Shown here: piece after piece, positions 1 through 11,105 of the stretch | How positions within the stretch are numbered: the first letter of the stretch is position 1 | How the letters are laid out: the number at the start of each line of letters is the position of its first letter | Assembly: GCA_963719345.1 (NCBI GenBank) | Contig: CAVRCA010000005.1 | Span: 372,001-436,000, forward strand | Length of the DNA stretch: 64,000 bases | Origin: CAVRCA01 sp963719345 | GTDB taxonomy: Bacteria; Pseudomonadota; Alphaproteobacteria; Acetobacterales; Acetobacteraceae | Direction of reading: 5' to 3' | Notes under the pieces: generated by a model | The model's input: the letters and a program-made list of their open reading frames with translations, nothing else | Database searches by the model: none | What the model was told of the DNA's origin: nothing | Position numbers and translations under genes: made by a program

Positions 1-1
1 C

Positions 2-616
2 GGGGTCGAGGACGCCATCGCGCGGCACGCCGTCGCCGTTACCGCCGGCCGGATGGCTCTGGTGACGCGGCTCAATGCCGTGATGGCGGGCGGGGTTGCC
101 GACCCGTTCCCGGCGGTGCGGCTTGACCTGCTGTGCCCGATCGCCGACCGGCTGGCGAGTTTGCCCGCCCTCGCGGTCGAGGACTGGCTGCGGGACGCGC
201 TTGCGTCCGGTCGGGGGCAGGACCGTGTGTCCGGGTCCGCCTCGGTCGGCGCCCACCGCGCCGACCTGGCCCTGACCGACGCCGCGACCGGCCTTGCCGC
301 CGCCGCGGCCAGCACCGGCCAGCAGAAGGCCATGCTGGTAGGCGTCGTGCTGGGCCATGCGGCACTGATCGCCGCAGCGCGCGGGTTCGCGCCGCTCCTG
401 CTGCTCGACGAGCCCGCCGCCCATCTCGATCCCGATCGCCGTCGCGGACTGTTCGCGGCGGTCGAGCGGCTGCCGGCACAGACCTTCATGACCGCCACCG
501 ACGCCGCGACCTTCTGGCCCTTGCGGGGCCGCGCCGAGGGATGGCGAACCGGCGGTGGAGACCTCGTCCCCGACCCTGCTTTCCCGCCACCTTCCTCTGT
601 GACGCAGACGCTGTAG
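2..616 (+). CDS. recF: DNA replication/repair protein RecF, C-terminal part
   Basis: This is the C-terminal two thirds or less of RecF, the SMC-like ATPase that binds single/double-strand DNA junctions and helps load RecA at gaps in the cytoplasm. The 5' end lies outside the window, and the frame is open from base 2. Visible motifs are the ABC-type signature region (STGQQKAML) and the Walker B with D-loop (LLLLDEPAAHLDPDRR), followed by the TATD segment typical of the RecF H-loop region. It is followed in the same direction by gyrB, the usual recF-gyrB order near bacterial origins. Family assignment is firm; the length of the missing part is unknown. Confidence 0.93.
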   Translation, partial: GVEDAIARHAVAVTAGRMALVTRLNAVMAGGVADPFPAVRLDLLCPIADRLASLPALAVEDWLRDALASGRGQDRVSGSASVGAHRADLALTDAATGLAAAAASTGQQKAMLVGVVLGHAALIAAARGFAPLLLLDEPAAHLDPDRRRGLFAAVERLPAQTFMTATDAATFWPLRGRAEGWRTGGGDLVPDPAFPPPSSVTQTL

Positions 617-626
617 CGGCTATATA
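599..626 (+). promoter_or_regulatory. candidate sigma-70 promoter for gyrB
   Basis: GTGACG and TATATA are separated by 16 bases, and the -10 sits in the only AT-rich patch between recF and gyrB, about 64 bases before the gyrB ATG. The -35 overlaps the last codons of recF. This is a motif match only, with no transcription data. Confidence 0.35.
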
Positions 627-689
627 TCTAGAGTACAAATCACCATATTCAGAAATCCGCATCACCCATTCCGGAGTACCCCGTCGGCA

Positions 690-3119
<2,430 letters not shown>

Positions 3120-3282
3120 CGTACCAGGTGTGGACGCCTTCTCGTTCGCCTCGCACTCTGCCGAAGGCATTCTCGACGGGGCAGGTGAAACGGGGTCTTG
3201 GGATGCCTCCGTAGGGTCCAGCCTTGCCCTCCGGGAACAGCGGGGCTAGAAGCCCGGCTTACTCCAGCCCGTGAGACCCGAG

Positions 3283-3849
3283 ATGAAGCAACAGGCAAAC
3301 CTGATCCGGGCCGGCCAGGTGATCGAGCACGAAGGCCGCCGCTGGACGGTGCTGAAGCAGCAGATCATCACGCCGGGCAAGGGCGGCGCGTTCATCCAGG
3401 TCGAGATGCGTGACCTGAAGAGCGGCAACAAGACCAACGAGCGGTGGCGCACCGCCGACACCGTCGAGCGGCTGATGACCGAGGAGAAGGAATACTCGTA
3501 TTCCTACACCGAGGGCGACAACATGGTCCTGATGGACCCGGAATCCTTCGAGCAGACCCATGTTTCCCTGGCCCTGCTCGGCGACGCCGCCCCCTTCCTG
3601 CAGGACAACATGCAGATCACCGTCGACCTTGTTGAAGGCGAGCCGGTCGCCGCCCATCTTCCGGGTACGGTGGTGCTTGAGGTGGCCGAAGCCGACCCGG
3701 TGACCAAGGGGCAGACCGCGTCTTCCTCGTACAAGCCCGCACGTCTGACCAACGGGGTGAAAACCTCGGTGCCTCCGTTCATCGAAACCGGAGAAAAGAT
3801 CGTCGTGCGCACCGAAGACGGCAGCTACGTGGAGCGCGCCAAGGGCTGA
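3283..3849 (+). CDS. efp: elongation factor P
   Basis: EF-P binds between the P and E sites and relieves ribosome stalling at polyproline. The 188 residues match the family length. The modification loop reads TPGKGGAF, with the conserved Lys at position 33 from the chosen start, where many bacteria attach beta-lysine or another group; the modifying enzymes are not in this window. The KOW-like N-domain and two OB folds are recognisable (NERWRTADTVER, YSYTEGDNMVLMDPESFEQ, and the C-terminal IETGEKIVVRTEDGSY). ATG is preferred over an in-frame GTG 12 bases upstream because the family starts directly at MKxxA. suhB follows immediately. Confidence 0.97.
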   Translation: MKQQANLIRAGQVIEHEGRRWTVLKQQIITPGKGGAFIQVEMRDLKSGNKTNERWRTADTVERLMTEEKEYSYSYTEGDNMVLMDPESFEQTHVSLALLGDAAPFLQDNMQITVDLVEGEPVAAHLPGTVVLEVAEADPVTKGQTASSSYKPARLTNGVKTSVPPFIETGEKIVVRTEDGSYVERAKG

Positions 3850-3853
3850 GCCG

Positions 3854-4705
3854 TTGGCCCTCCGTCTCTCCCCTCACATGACCGTCATGGCGAACGCGGC
3901 GCAGAAGGCGTCAAAACGCCTGCTCCGCGATTTCAACGAGGTCGAGCAACTCCAGGTCAGCATCAAGGGCCCGTCCGATTTCGTCTCGCAGGCCGACCTG
4001 CGCGCCGAGCAGACGCTCAAGGAAGAACTCACCAAGGCACGCCCCGGCTACAGCTTCCTGATGGAAGAGTCGGGCGCCTCCGGCTCGCCGAACTGGGCCT
4101 GGCGATGGATCATCGATCCGCTCGACGGCACGACCAATTTCCTGCACGGCATCCCGCACTGGGCGATCAGCATCGGGCTCGAGCGTCGGCTGCCGGACGG
4201 CAGCTCCGAGGCGGTAGCGGGGCTGATCTACGCCCCCGCGGTGGACGAGCTGTTCTGGGCTGAGAAAGGGGCGGGCGCCTTCGTCAACGAACGCCGGCTG
4301 CGGGTCTCGGCCCGACGGGAGATGAAGGACGCGGTGTTCGCGACCGGCATCCCGTTCGCCGCCGTTTCGGCACCGCGCCGGCTCGCCTTCGCCAGCACCC
4401 TCGGCGCGCTGATGCCGCAGACCGCCGGCATCCGCCGCTTTGGTGCCGCGGCACTCGATCTCGCCTGGGTCGCGGCCGGCCGCTACGACGGCTATTGGGA
4501 GCTCGGGATCAAGCCCTGGGACATGTCGGCCGGCCTCCTGCTGGTGCGCGAGGCGGGCGGCTTCGCCACCGATCCCGGCGGCGCCGACCCGCGCGAGACC
4601 GGCGACGTCGTGGCGGCCAACCCGCATCTGCACCCCCGACTAAGCGAGATCGTCCTCCACGGGCGCCAGATCGCCGAGGCGCGGGGAGAGACCCGAGGAG
4701 CATGA
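3854..4705 (+). CDS. suhB: inositol monophosphatase family protein (SuhB-like)
   Basis: Mg2+-dependent phosphatase of the inositol monophosphatase/FBPase superfamily. The substrate may be inositol phosphate or a related sugar or nucleotide phosphate; SuhB members also act in rRNA transcription. Metal-ligand motifs are all present: LMEESG, IIDPLDGTTNF and KPWDMSAGLLLVREAGG. The length of 283 residues counts from a TTG four bases after efp; an in-frame ATG at 3878 (275 residues) is equally or more likely, since family members start close to the TVMANAAQKAS segment. Tight spacing suggests co-transcription with efp and the downstream envelope genes. Confidence 0.92.
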   Translation: MALRLSPHMTVMANAAQKASKRLLRDFNEVEQLQVSIKGPSDFVSQADLRAEQTLKEELTKARPGYSFLMEESGASGSPNWAWRWIIDPLDGTTNFLHGIPHWAISIGLERRLPDGSSEAVAGLIYAPAVDELFWAEKGAGAFVNERRLRVSARREMKDAVFATGIPFAAVSAPRRLAFASTLGALMPQTAGIRRFGAAALDLAWVAAGRYDGYWELGIKPWDMSAGLLLVREAGGFATDPGGADPRETGDVVAANPHLHPRLSEIVLHGRQIAEARGETRGA

Positions 4706-4754
4706 GTATCGTGGCGTTGAGCCGACCGCGTCGCTCCGATAGGGTCGCCTCGCC

Positions 4755-5486
4755 ATGCGCTCTCCGGCTCTCTTGCTCACCTGCTCCCTGGTGCTGATCG
4801 GTCCGGCGCGGGCGCAGGTCACGCTCGACCTGCACGCGCTCGATCAGGGGCAAGGCGCAAAGCAGGGTCAACCGGCCACACCCAATGCCCATAAGGCGCC
4901 TCCCGCTGCGACCCGCCGCACGCAACGTCCACCGCCGCACAAAGTCGGAGAGCAGCAGCCCCAACTCTCACCCGGGGCGTCAGCACCGCTCGGTTCAGCC
5001 ACCGCACCTGTCGGGCCGCCCCCAAGCCTGCCGACCACGCCGCCGGCCACACTCGCGTTGCCGACGATCGTCGTGCCGCCGCCGACGGGCAAGCCCCTGC
5101 CGCCGCCCACCCCGCCGGTTTCCGACGCCGCCGGCGGTTCGGTGGCGCCCACCAGCGACGGCGTCCAGGTGCTGTTCACGCCCGAACGGGCCGATCTTAG
5201 CCCGGAATCCGTGGCCTCGCTCAAATCCTACGTGGACGGGGTAGCCAGGATCCCAAGCACGACCTTCAACGTGGTCGCCTACGCGGCCGGTCCGCCGGAG
5301 GACCCCTCGACCCCGCGGCGGCTGTCGCTGTCCCGCGCGTTGGCGGTGCGCAGCGTCCTGATGGCCGAGGGGGTCGCGTCCGAGCGCATCTATGTCCGGG
5401 CGCTCGGCACCTCGCGGCCGAGCGGGCCGCCCGATCGGGTGGACGTCACGGCGCTCGGAACCAATGGCGCGGAGCCGCCGAAGTGA
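4755..5486 (+). CDS. secreted proline-rich protein with C-terminal OmpA-like domain
   Basis: A periplasmic or outer-membrane protein of 243 residues. Residues 1-20 form a Sec signal peptide ending in ARA. Residues about 35-130 are a low-complexity Pro/Ala/Thr-rich linker, and the C-terminal 110 residues resemble an OmpA-type peptidoglycan-binding fold (VLFTPERADLSPES at the first strand, then RRLSLSRALAVRSVLMAEGV, then IYVRALG). The Asp normally used with Arg to grip diaminopimelate is not clear, so cell-wall binding is uncertain. The stop overlaps the GTG start of the next gene by four bases, which indicates translational coupling with the channel protein. The function is inferred from the fold and from the MotA/MotB-like partners. 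Confidence 0.75.
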   Translation: MRSPALLLTCSLVLIGPARAQVTLDLHALDQGQGAKQGQPATPNAHKAPPAATRRTQRPPPHKVGEQQPQLSPGASAPLGSATAPVGPPPSLPTTPPATLALPTIVVPPPTGKPLPPPTPPVSDAAGGSVAPTSDGVQVLFTPERADLSPESVASLKSYVDGVARIPSTTFNVVAYAAGPPEDPSTPRRLSLSRALAVRSVLMAEGVASERIYVRALGTSRPSGPPDRVDVTALGTNGAEPPK

Positions 5487-6637
5487 CCCGCCCGACCCAA
5501 TACCTCGTCCGGATGCTGGTGTTCCTGGTCGCCGTTGGCGTGGTCGCCGGGCTGCTCGCCCGCTTCCTGCTCATCGCCTTCGGCAACAACCCGCTGCTCA
5601 ACAGCTTCATCCTGTTCGTGCTGCTGCTCGGCATCGTGTGGAATCTGCGCCAGGTCGGCCGCCTCACGCCCGAGGTCGTCTGGCTGGAAACCTGGCAGAC
5701 GGCGCGGGTGCGCATCGCCGGCCTGCCCTCGCCCAAGCTGCTGGCGCCGATGGCGAGCATGCTGGCCGCCCGCGAGTCGCGCGGCGGCGACGGCACGCAC
5801 CGGTTCACCCTGTCGGCCACCGCGATGCGCAGCCTGCTCGACGGCATCGCCTCCCGCCTCGACGAGAGCCGCGAGCTGTCGCGCTACATGACCGGGCTGA
5901 TGATCTTCCTCGGCCTGCTCGGCACCTTTTGGGGTCTGCTGCAGACGGTCGGCGCGGTGTCCGACGTGATCGCCGGGATGTCGGTCGGCTCGGGCGACGT
6001 GAACACCATGTTCGAGCAGCTGAAGGCCGGCCTCGCCCGACCGCTGCACGGCATGGGGACGGCGTTCTCCGCCAGCATGTTCGGCCTCGCCGGCGCCCTC
6101 GTGCTCGGCTTTCTCGACCTCACGGCCGGCCAGGCGCAGAACCGCTTCTTCAACGAGTTGGAGGAATGGCTTGCCGGCCTCACCCACCTCTCCAGCGGGG
6201 CGCTGCCCGAAGGCGAGGGTTCGATGCCGGTCTACGTCCAGGCGCTGCTCGAGCAGACGGCGGAGAACATGGAGAACTTGCAGCGCATCCTGGCGCGCGG
6301 CGAGGACGGTCGCCGTGAGGCCAATCATGCGGTGCTGGGGCTCACCGAGCGGCTGGGCGCCCTGGGCGACAGCCTGCGCACCAGCCAACAGCTGATGCTG
6401 CGAATCGCCGAGACGCACTCGATGCTGGTTCCCGCGCTGCAGCGACTGGGCGAGCACCGCCCCGACAGCGGCTTCGACACCGCGGCGCGCGCCCATCTGC
6501 GCAACATCGAACTCTACCTGCAGCGCCTGATGAACGACGCCGAGCAGGGCCGGGCCCAGACCACGGCCGAGCTGCGCAACGACCTGCGCATTCTCACCCG
6601 GACGGTCGCCGCCCTGGCCGAAGAACACCCGCGGTAG
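5483..6637 (+). CDS. MotA/TolQ/ExbB-like proton channel protein
   Basis: Inner-membrane protein of 384 residues resembling the MotA/TolQ/ExbB family, whose members form pentameric proton channels around a MotB/TolR/ExbD dimer. Predicted membrane segments lie near residues 8-30, 38-54, 135-160 and 195-215. The last two carry the family look (GLLGTFWGLLQTVGAV and GTAFSASMFGLAGALVLGFLD). A large cytoplasmic loop lies between segments 2 and 3. The C-terminal 130 residues are hydrophilic and probably helical, with heptad-like Leu/Gln spacing. The start is GTG in a GTGA overlap with the upstream OmpA-like gene, and the MotB-like gene begins 6 bases later. No flagellar, Tol or TonB genes adjoin, so the energised process is unknown. 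Confidence 0.8.
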   Translation: MTRPTQYLVRMLVFLVAVGVVAGLLARFLLIAFGNNPLLNSFILFVLLLGIVWNLRQVGRLTPEVVWLETWQTARVRIAGLPSPKLLAPMASMLAARESRGGDGTHRFTLSATAMRSLLDGIASRLDESRELSRYMTGLMIFLGLLGTFWGLLQTVGAVSDVIAGMSVGSGDVNTMFEQLKAGLARPLHGMGTAFSASMFGLAGALVLGFLDLTAGQAQNRFFNELEEWLAGLTHLSSGALPEGEGSMPVYVQALLEQTAENMENLQRILARGEDGRREANHAVLGLTERLGALGDSLRTSQQLMLRIAETHSMLVPALQRLGEHRPDSGFDTAARAHLRNIELYLQRLMNDAEQGRAQTTAELRNDLRILTRTVAALAEEHPR

Positions 6638-6643
6638 CGCGCG

Positions 6644-8026
6644 ATGCCGATGCCCCTGCGCCGGCGCGGCGGCAACGGGCTCGAAGCCTGGCCCGGCTAC
6701 GTGGACGCTCTGTCCACCTTGCTGATGGTCGTCATCTTCGTCCTGCTCGTCTTCGTGCTCGGCCAAGCTTTTCTCGGCTTCGCGCTGTCCGGCAAGGACG
6801 CCGCACTTGACCGGGTGAACCGGCAGCTCGCCGAACTGTCCGACATGCTTTCCCTCGAGCGGGGGCGCTCGGCCGAGCTGACGCAGACCACGGCGCAGCT
6901 CAACCGCGACCTCCGGGCCGCAACCGACGCGCGCGACACCCTGGCGCGCCAGCTCGCAGCCTTGCAGAGCGAGGTCACGGCCACGGCGAGCGATCGCGAC
7001 GCGCTGCGCAGCGAGCGCGACCGGCTTGCCGCCCAGCTGGCCGATGCCGGTCTGCAGGCGCGCTCGGCCGAGGCTCGGGCCGCCCAGCTGCAGGCGCGCA
7101 TCGCCGACACTGCAAGCCAGAGCGACACCGGGCAGCAGACCGCCCAGCTTGCCGGCCAGCTCGCCGAGGCGAAGCGCCAGGCCGCCGAACTCGAGCGCAC
7201 GGTGCAGGCTGACAAGGCTACGATCGAGGCGCGGCTGGCCGATCTCGCCAAGCTCGCCGAGCAGACCCGCGCGCTGACCGCGCTGCGCGACGAGCTGGAA
7301 AAGCAGGCGCAGGACGCGGCGGGACGCGCCACCACCGAGGAGCAGCGCCGTGCGGCGGTGGAGGCGCAACTCGCCGACGAGAAGAAGCTGGGTGACAGTG
7401 CGCGGGCGCAGATCGCGCTGCTCACCCAGCAGGTCGAGCAGCTGCGAGCGCAACTGGCGGGCATCGCCCGGGCGCTCGATCTCGCCGAGGCGCAGGGACG
7501 CGACAAGGACGCGCAGATCGCCAATTTGGGTGCCAAGTTGAACGCGGCGCTCGCCGCCAAGGTCGAGGAACTGCAGCGCTACCGCAGCGAGTTTTTTGGC
7601 AAGTTGCGCGACGTGCTGGCCAGTCGGCCGGGTGTCACGATCGTGGGCGACCGTTTCGTGTTCCAGAGCGAAGTGCTGTTTCCGGCCGGAAGCGCCGACA
7701 TGACCGCCTCCGGCCAGGACCAGATCCGCACCATCGCCCGCACCATCAAGGACATCGCGGCCAAGATCCCGCCCGGCGTGAACTGGATTTTGCGGGTGGA
7801 CGGCCATGCCGACAAGCAGCCGATCACCCGCGGCAACTTCACCTCGAACTGGGAATTGTCGGCCGCCCGCGCGATCACGGTGGTGAAGCTGCTCATCGCC
7901 GAGGGCGTCCCGGCCGGGCACCTCGCCGCCACCGGGTTCGGCGACAACCAGCCGCTCGACCCGGCCGGCACCCCGGAGGCGTATGCGCGGAACCGGCGAA
8001 TCGAATTACGGCTCACCGATCGCTGA
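6644..8026 (+). CDS. MotB-like protein: membrane anchor, long coiled coil, OmpA domain
   Basis: A 460-residue protein with three parts. A short cytoplasmic tail leads into one membrane helix (about 19-45) that starts YVDALSTLLM, with Asp21 at the place of the proton-carrying Asp of MotB/TolR. Then comes about 250 residues of Gln/Ala/Leu/Glu-rich coiled coil (about 50-310). The C-terminal OmpA-like peptidoglycan-binding domain (about 335-460) shows DGHADKQP, NWELSAARA and a closing NRRIELRLTDR, which include the usual Asp and Arg ligands. Together with the preceding MotA-like protein it looks like an ion-driven stator whose periplasmic arm reaches the wall. Such pairs next to suhB/efp occur in Rhodospirillales, but I know of no assigned role. 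Confidence 0.82.
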   Translation: MPMPLRRRGGNGLEAWPGYVDALSTLLMVVIFVLLVFVLGQAFLGFALSGKDAALDRVNRQLAELSDMLSLERGRSAELTQTTAQLNRDLRAATDARDTLARQLAALQSEVTATASDRDALRSERDRLAAQLADAGLQARSAEARAAQLQARIADTASQSDTGQQTAQLAGQLAEAKRQAAELERTVQADKATIEARLADLAKLAEQTRALTALRDELEKQAQDAAGRATTEEQRRAAVEAQLADEKKLGDSARAQIALLTQQVEQLRAQLAGIARALDLAEAQGRDKDAQIANLGAKLNAALAAKVEELQRYRSEFFGKLRDVLASRPGVTIVGDRFVFQSEVLFPAGSADMTASGQDQIRTIARTIKDIAAKIPPGVNWILRVDGHADKQPITRGNFTSNWELSAARAITVVKLLIAEGVPAGHLAATGFGDNQPLDPAGTPEAYARNRRIELRLTDR

Positions 8027-8090
8027 CGCATGAGGCGGATGAACTTGAGTTCGGAGTGGCTCTTTGAATGGTCCCAGCGGCTGGCATCGC

Positions 8091-8618
8091 ATGACTGGCG
8101 CGTCAGTCCGGCTTGTCGGCGTGGCGGCGATGCTTGCTTCGTTCGGCTGGCCCATAGACGCGTGGGCGAAAACCTACACCGATCCGGCCGCCTACTGCGC
8201 CGCCGTGCACACGATCGACAAGCCGGACGGCCGTTATGTCGGCGCCCCTGTCCCCGAGTGGATCGCGAGGGGGTTGATGCGGGCGACAGACGCGCCGGCC
8301 TCATCGGACGTTTCGTTCTTCCAGCACGCCGCTTGGCGGTGTGATCGCGGGCGGGTACTGGCATGTAGTTACGGGGCCAACATTCCCTGCGACGACAAGG
8401 CCGATATCGGCCGCACGCCCGGCCAAGGGGAGCGCGAATTCTGCCGCGAGAACCCCGGTGCCGACGTGGTTCCGGCTGTCGCCACCGGGCACGCCGCGGT
8501 CTATGCGTGGCGCTGCAACGGCACCCGACCGGTCATCGTCCGTCAGGTGCTGAAAGTGGATCGGCGCGGTTTTCCAGCCGAGTTCTGGTACCCGGTCGCG
8601 CCGACCCCGGCCCGCTAG
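8091..8618 (+). CDS. small secreted protein of unknown function
   Basis: I do not recognise a family. The chosen ATG gives 175 residues with a signal peptide (1-26, ending DAWA before KTY). An upstream in-frame TTG would put nine polar residues ahead of it and is less likely. The mature part has five Cys residues (in AAYCAAV, AWRCDRG, LACSYG, NIPCDDK and FCRENPG) plus one in AWRCNGTRP, consistent with disulfide bonds in the periplasm. The gene follows the MotB-like gene by 64 bases on the same strand and may be read from the same transcript. It ends 12 bases from a converging hydrolase gene. Confidence 0.6.
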   Translation: MTGASVRLVGVAAMLASFGWPIDAWAKTYTDPAAYCAAVHTIDKPDGRYVGAPVPEWIARGLMRATDAPASSDVSFFQHAAWRCDRGRVLACSYGANIPCDDKADIGRTPGQGEREFCRENPGADVVPAVATGHAAVYAWRCNGTRPVIVRQVLKVDRRGFPAEFWYPVAPTPAR

Positions 8619-8630
8619 GTCGACGGCGCC

Positions 8631-9557
8631 TCAGCCAAGCCCGAGTTTCGGTCGCACCCAGGCTGCCAATTGTCGGATCGCGTCGTCGGCTTCCGGCGCG
8701 GTCCCGGCAAGGAAATGAAAGACGTGCTGCATTTCGGGATGCACATCGAGCCGGACATCAACGTCGGCACGACGGAGCGCCTCGGCGAGCGTGCGGCTGT
8801 CGTCGAGCAGAGCCTCGTGGCCGCCGACCTGGATGAAGACAGGCGGCAAGCCGCGCAGATCGGCATGGACCGGGTTGGCGAGCGGGTCCTTGCGGTTGCC
8901 CGCCTCGCCAAGGAAGGCCGCCACCATACCCTGGACCATGTGCCGCGCGACGAGCGCATCCTTGTCGGCATTGCTCTCGAACGTGCCGCCGGTCGCCTCC
9001 ATGTCGATCCACGGCGAGAGCGGCATCGACGCCGCCGGCAACGGGAGGCCCTTCTCCCGTGCTCGCAACATTGTCGTGACCGCCAAGCCGCCGCCGGCGG
9101 AATCGCCGGTGAACGCAAGGTGGTTAGGCGTGATGCCTTGGTCGAGCAGCCAGCGATACGCCGTTACCATGTCGTCGACCGGACCCGGATGGGGGCTCTC
9201 GGGTGCGCGGCGGTAGTCAACGATCAACCCGCGGCAGCCAACCGCCTTGGCGAGATGGCCGTATAGCTTGCGGTGCGAGTACATCGAACCGGCGACGTAG
9301 CCGCCGCCATGCGAGCAGAGCAGCACGCGATCCACGGCGCACCCTTTCGGGACCGCCCAGAACGCCGGCACTCCGCCGGCATCGGTTTCGATGTAATCGG
9401 CCCCGCCCGGCTCGCCGGTGACATCCCCGAGATGCTCGAGCATTGCCCGCATCTCCGGGAGCGGCATGTCGGGCCGTGCCGCAAGAGTATCGGTCCAGCT
9501 CTTGAACAACTTGATGAGTTGCTCTGACTCTCTTGGCTTGCCATCGTTTTCTCCCAT
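8631..9557 (-). CDS. alpha/beta hydrolase, hormone-sensitive lipase (HSL) family
   Basis: Cytoplasmic esterase-like protein of 308 residues. The oxyanion-hole motif HGGGY and the nucleophile motif GDSAGG are both present, as in family IV (HSL) esterases. A likely acid lies in GGHEALLDDS and the catalytic His in MQHVFHF near the C-terminus. It probably hydrolyses a short-chain ester or lactone; the substrate is not predictable. It starts 45 bases after a luciferase-like monooxygenase gene on the same strand, so the two may act on the same compound, the monooxygenase making an ester or hydroxylated product. That link is inference from position only. Confidence 0.87.
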   Translation of the reverse strand: MGENDGKPRESEQLIKLFKSWTDTLAARPDMPLPEMRAMLEHLGDVTGEPGGADYIETDAGGVPAFWAVPKGCAVDRVLLCSHGGGYVAGSMYSHRKLYGHLAKAVGCRGLIVDYRRAPESPHPGPVDDMVTAYRWLLDQGITPNHLAFTGDSAGGGLAVTTMLRAREKGLPLPAASMPLSPWIDMEATGGTFESNADKDALVARHMVQGMVAAFLGEAGNRKDPLANPVHADLRGLPPVFIQVGGHEALLDDSRTLAEALRRADVDVRLDVHPEMQHVFHFLAGTAPEADDAIRQLAAWVRPKLGLG

Positions 9558-9602
9558 TGGCCTTCGTAAGGCGGCCGCAAACGGCTGCGACCGCCCTCGC
9601 GC

Positions 9603-10973
9603 TCACGCGGCGTAGCTGATCCCGCGCTCCGGCAGTTCGACCTTGCCGCCGCACTCGCGGGCGATCACCGGCATCACTTCCTCGGCGAACAGCTGCATCT
9701 GGTCCTCGATCTCGCGCCCTTCGAAGCCGCCGAGCTCGAACCAGCCGAGGAAGCAGAAATCCTCGTAGCCTATCTCGCTCTTCATCTTCATGATTTTGTC
9801 GATGACGAATTGCTTCGATCCCTGGATGGCGATCTCGCGCTCGCGCAGCATCTCGGCCGTGACTTTCTTGTTGAGATCGAACATCGGCTCGTCCATGCGC
9901 GCGACCACCGCACCAAAACCGAACGGGCCGTAGTAGTCGAACTGCAGCTCCATTGCCTTGGCGGCGCGTTCCAGCGCCTGCTTCTCCTTGCCCGGCGAAG
10001 TGATGTGGATGTAGCGGCTGGTCATGATGCCGCGACGCTTCTGCGCGTCCCAGCCATAGTTGAACTTGCCGCGGTTCTTCATGTCGGGCCAGTTTGCCTT
10101 CTCGGCTGCCTCGTAATAGAGATCGATGTTGCGCTTAAGCCGGTCATTCGGTTCGACGATGAAGACGCCGTTGATCCCGTTCTCGGCCGCCCACTTGATC
10201 GACCGTGCGCTGGTCAGCGGCTCCCAGATCTGTGGATGCGGCTTTTGCACCGGCTGCGGGAAAACCTGGATCTCCTTCAGCACCGTGGTTGTGGCCTGCA
10301 CCGGGTTGCCGGCCGAATACATGTCGGGCGCGCCGATCTTGATCACGTCCTCGAGCCGGCGCTCGACCTTGTCCATCTCGAAATAGGCAATGGTCTGCTT
10401 GTGGTTCCACTTGGTGTAGCTTGGAGGGATCGAGAAATTCTCGCCGCGGTGCGAGAACGACGGTTCCGTCCAGCACTTGCGGATGATTGCGACCGCTTCC
10501 TCGAAGGCGTGCCGGTTGCGCTCCTGATCCTGGATCGTCGAGCCGTACGGCCGGCCCAACGTCTCGTTCTCGCGCGGCTGGTAACCGCGGCCCATGCCGC
10601 ACTCCACCCGACCGCCGCTGATTACGTCGAGCTGTGCGATCTGCTCGGCAATGCGGACCGGGTGATGCCAGACGACGATATTGGCGCATTGGCCGAGCCG
10701 TATTTTTTTGGTCTGCGCGGCGATTGCCATTTGCGTGAACAGCGGGTTTGGGCTCATCTCCGCGCCTTCGGGCTGGAAATGGTGCTCGGTCAGCCAGAAT
10801 GACTGAAAGCCCAGCTTCTCGGCCAGGATGCCCTGGCGCACCTGGTTGACCAGAACCTCCTGCGCCGCTGCATGGACCTCGGCCAGCGAGCCGTCGTTCA
10901 CCGCGACGCCATCCTTGGTCACGACCACCGGCAGGCTGGACGCCCCGTTGTGGAAAACGCCGATCTCGAACAT
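9603..10973 (-). CDS. luciferase-like (LLM class) flavin-dependent monooxygenase
   Basis: A 456-residue TIM-barrel oxidoreductase of the bacterial luciferase superfamily, using reduced FMN (or F420 in some relatives) and O2. Typical features are the N-terminal strand MFEIGVFHNG, the FWLTEHHFQPEG motif near residue 60, the HHPVRIAEQIAQLDVISGGR block and GMGRGYQPRE. It is longer than the usual 330-380 residues because of an extended C-terminal region. The substrate is unknown. It lies upstream of an esterase gene and downstream of an FAD-dependent NAD(P)H reductase gene on the same strand. That reductase could supply electrons, but many luciferase-like enzymes use a separate flavin reductase. 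Confidence 0.88.
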   Translation of the reverse strand: MFEIGVFHNGASSLPVVVTKDGVAVNDGSLAEVHAAAQEVLVNQVRQGILAEKLGFQSFWLTEHHFQPEGAEMSPNPLFTQMAIAAQTKKIRLGQCANIVVWHHPVRIAEQIAQLDVISGGRVECGMGRGYQPRENETLGRPYGSTIQDQERNRHAFEEAVAIIRKCWTEPSFSHRGENFSIPPSYTKWNHKQTIAYFEMDKVERRLEDVIKIGAPDMYSAGNPVQATTTVLKEIQVFPQPVQKPHPQIWEPLTSARSIKWAAENGINGVFIVEPNDRLKRNIDLYYEAAEKANWPDMKNRGKFNYGWDAQKRRGIMTSRYIHITSPGKEKQALERAAKAMELQFDYYGPFGFGAVVARMDEPMFDLNKKVTAEMLREREIAIQGSKQFVIDKIMKMKSEIGYEDFCFLGWFELGGFEGREIEDQMQLFAEEVMPVIARECGGKVELPERGISYAA

Positions 10974-11105
10974 CTTCTTTCCTCCAGGGTTGTTTTTGTT
11001 GCCGTGCTGCGGCGCCGTGGCCGACAGACGAACGTACTACAGCACGTTCGAGGCGGGTGGTCTCCACCCAGCGTCAGGCGGCTCGGAGGGGAGGGAGGAG
11101 CCTAG

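Noticed and set aside
4755..8026. A Zorya anti-phage defence system (ZorA/ZorB-like pair).
   Set aside because: The MotA/MotB-like pair fits the ZorAB design, but the downstream genes are a small secreted protein and a hydrolase, with no ZorC/ZorD/ZorE-like genes, and the setting next to efp-suhB is housekeeping.
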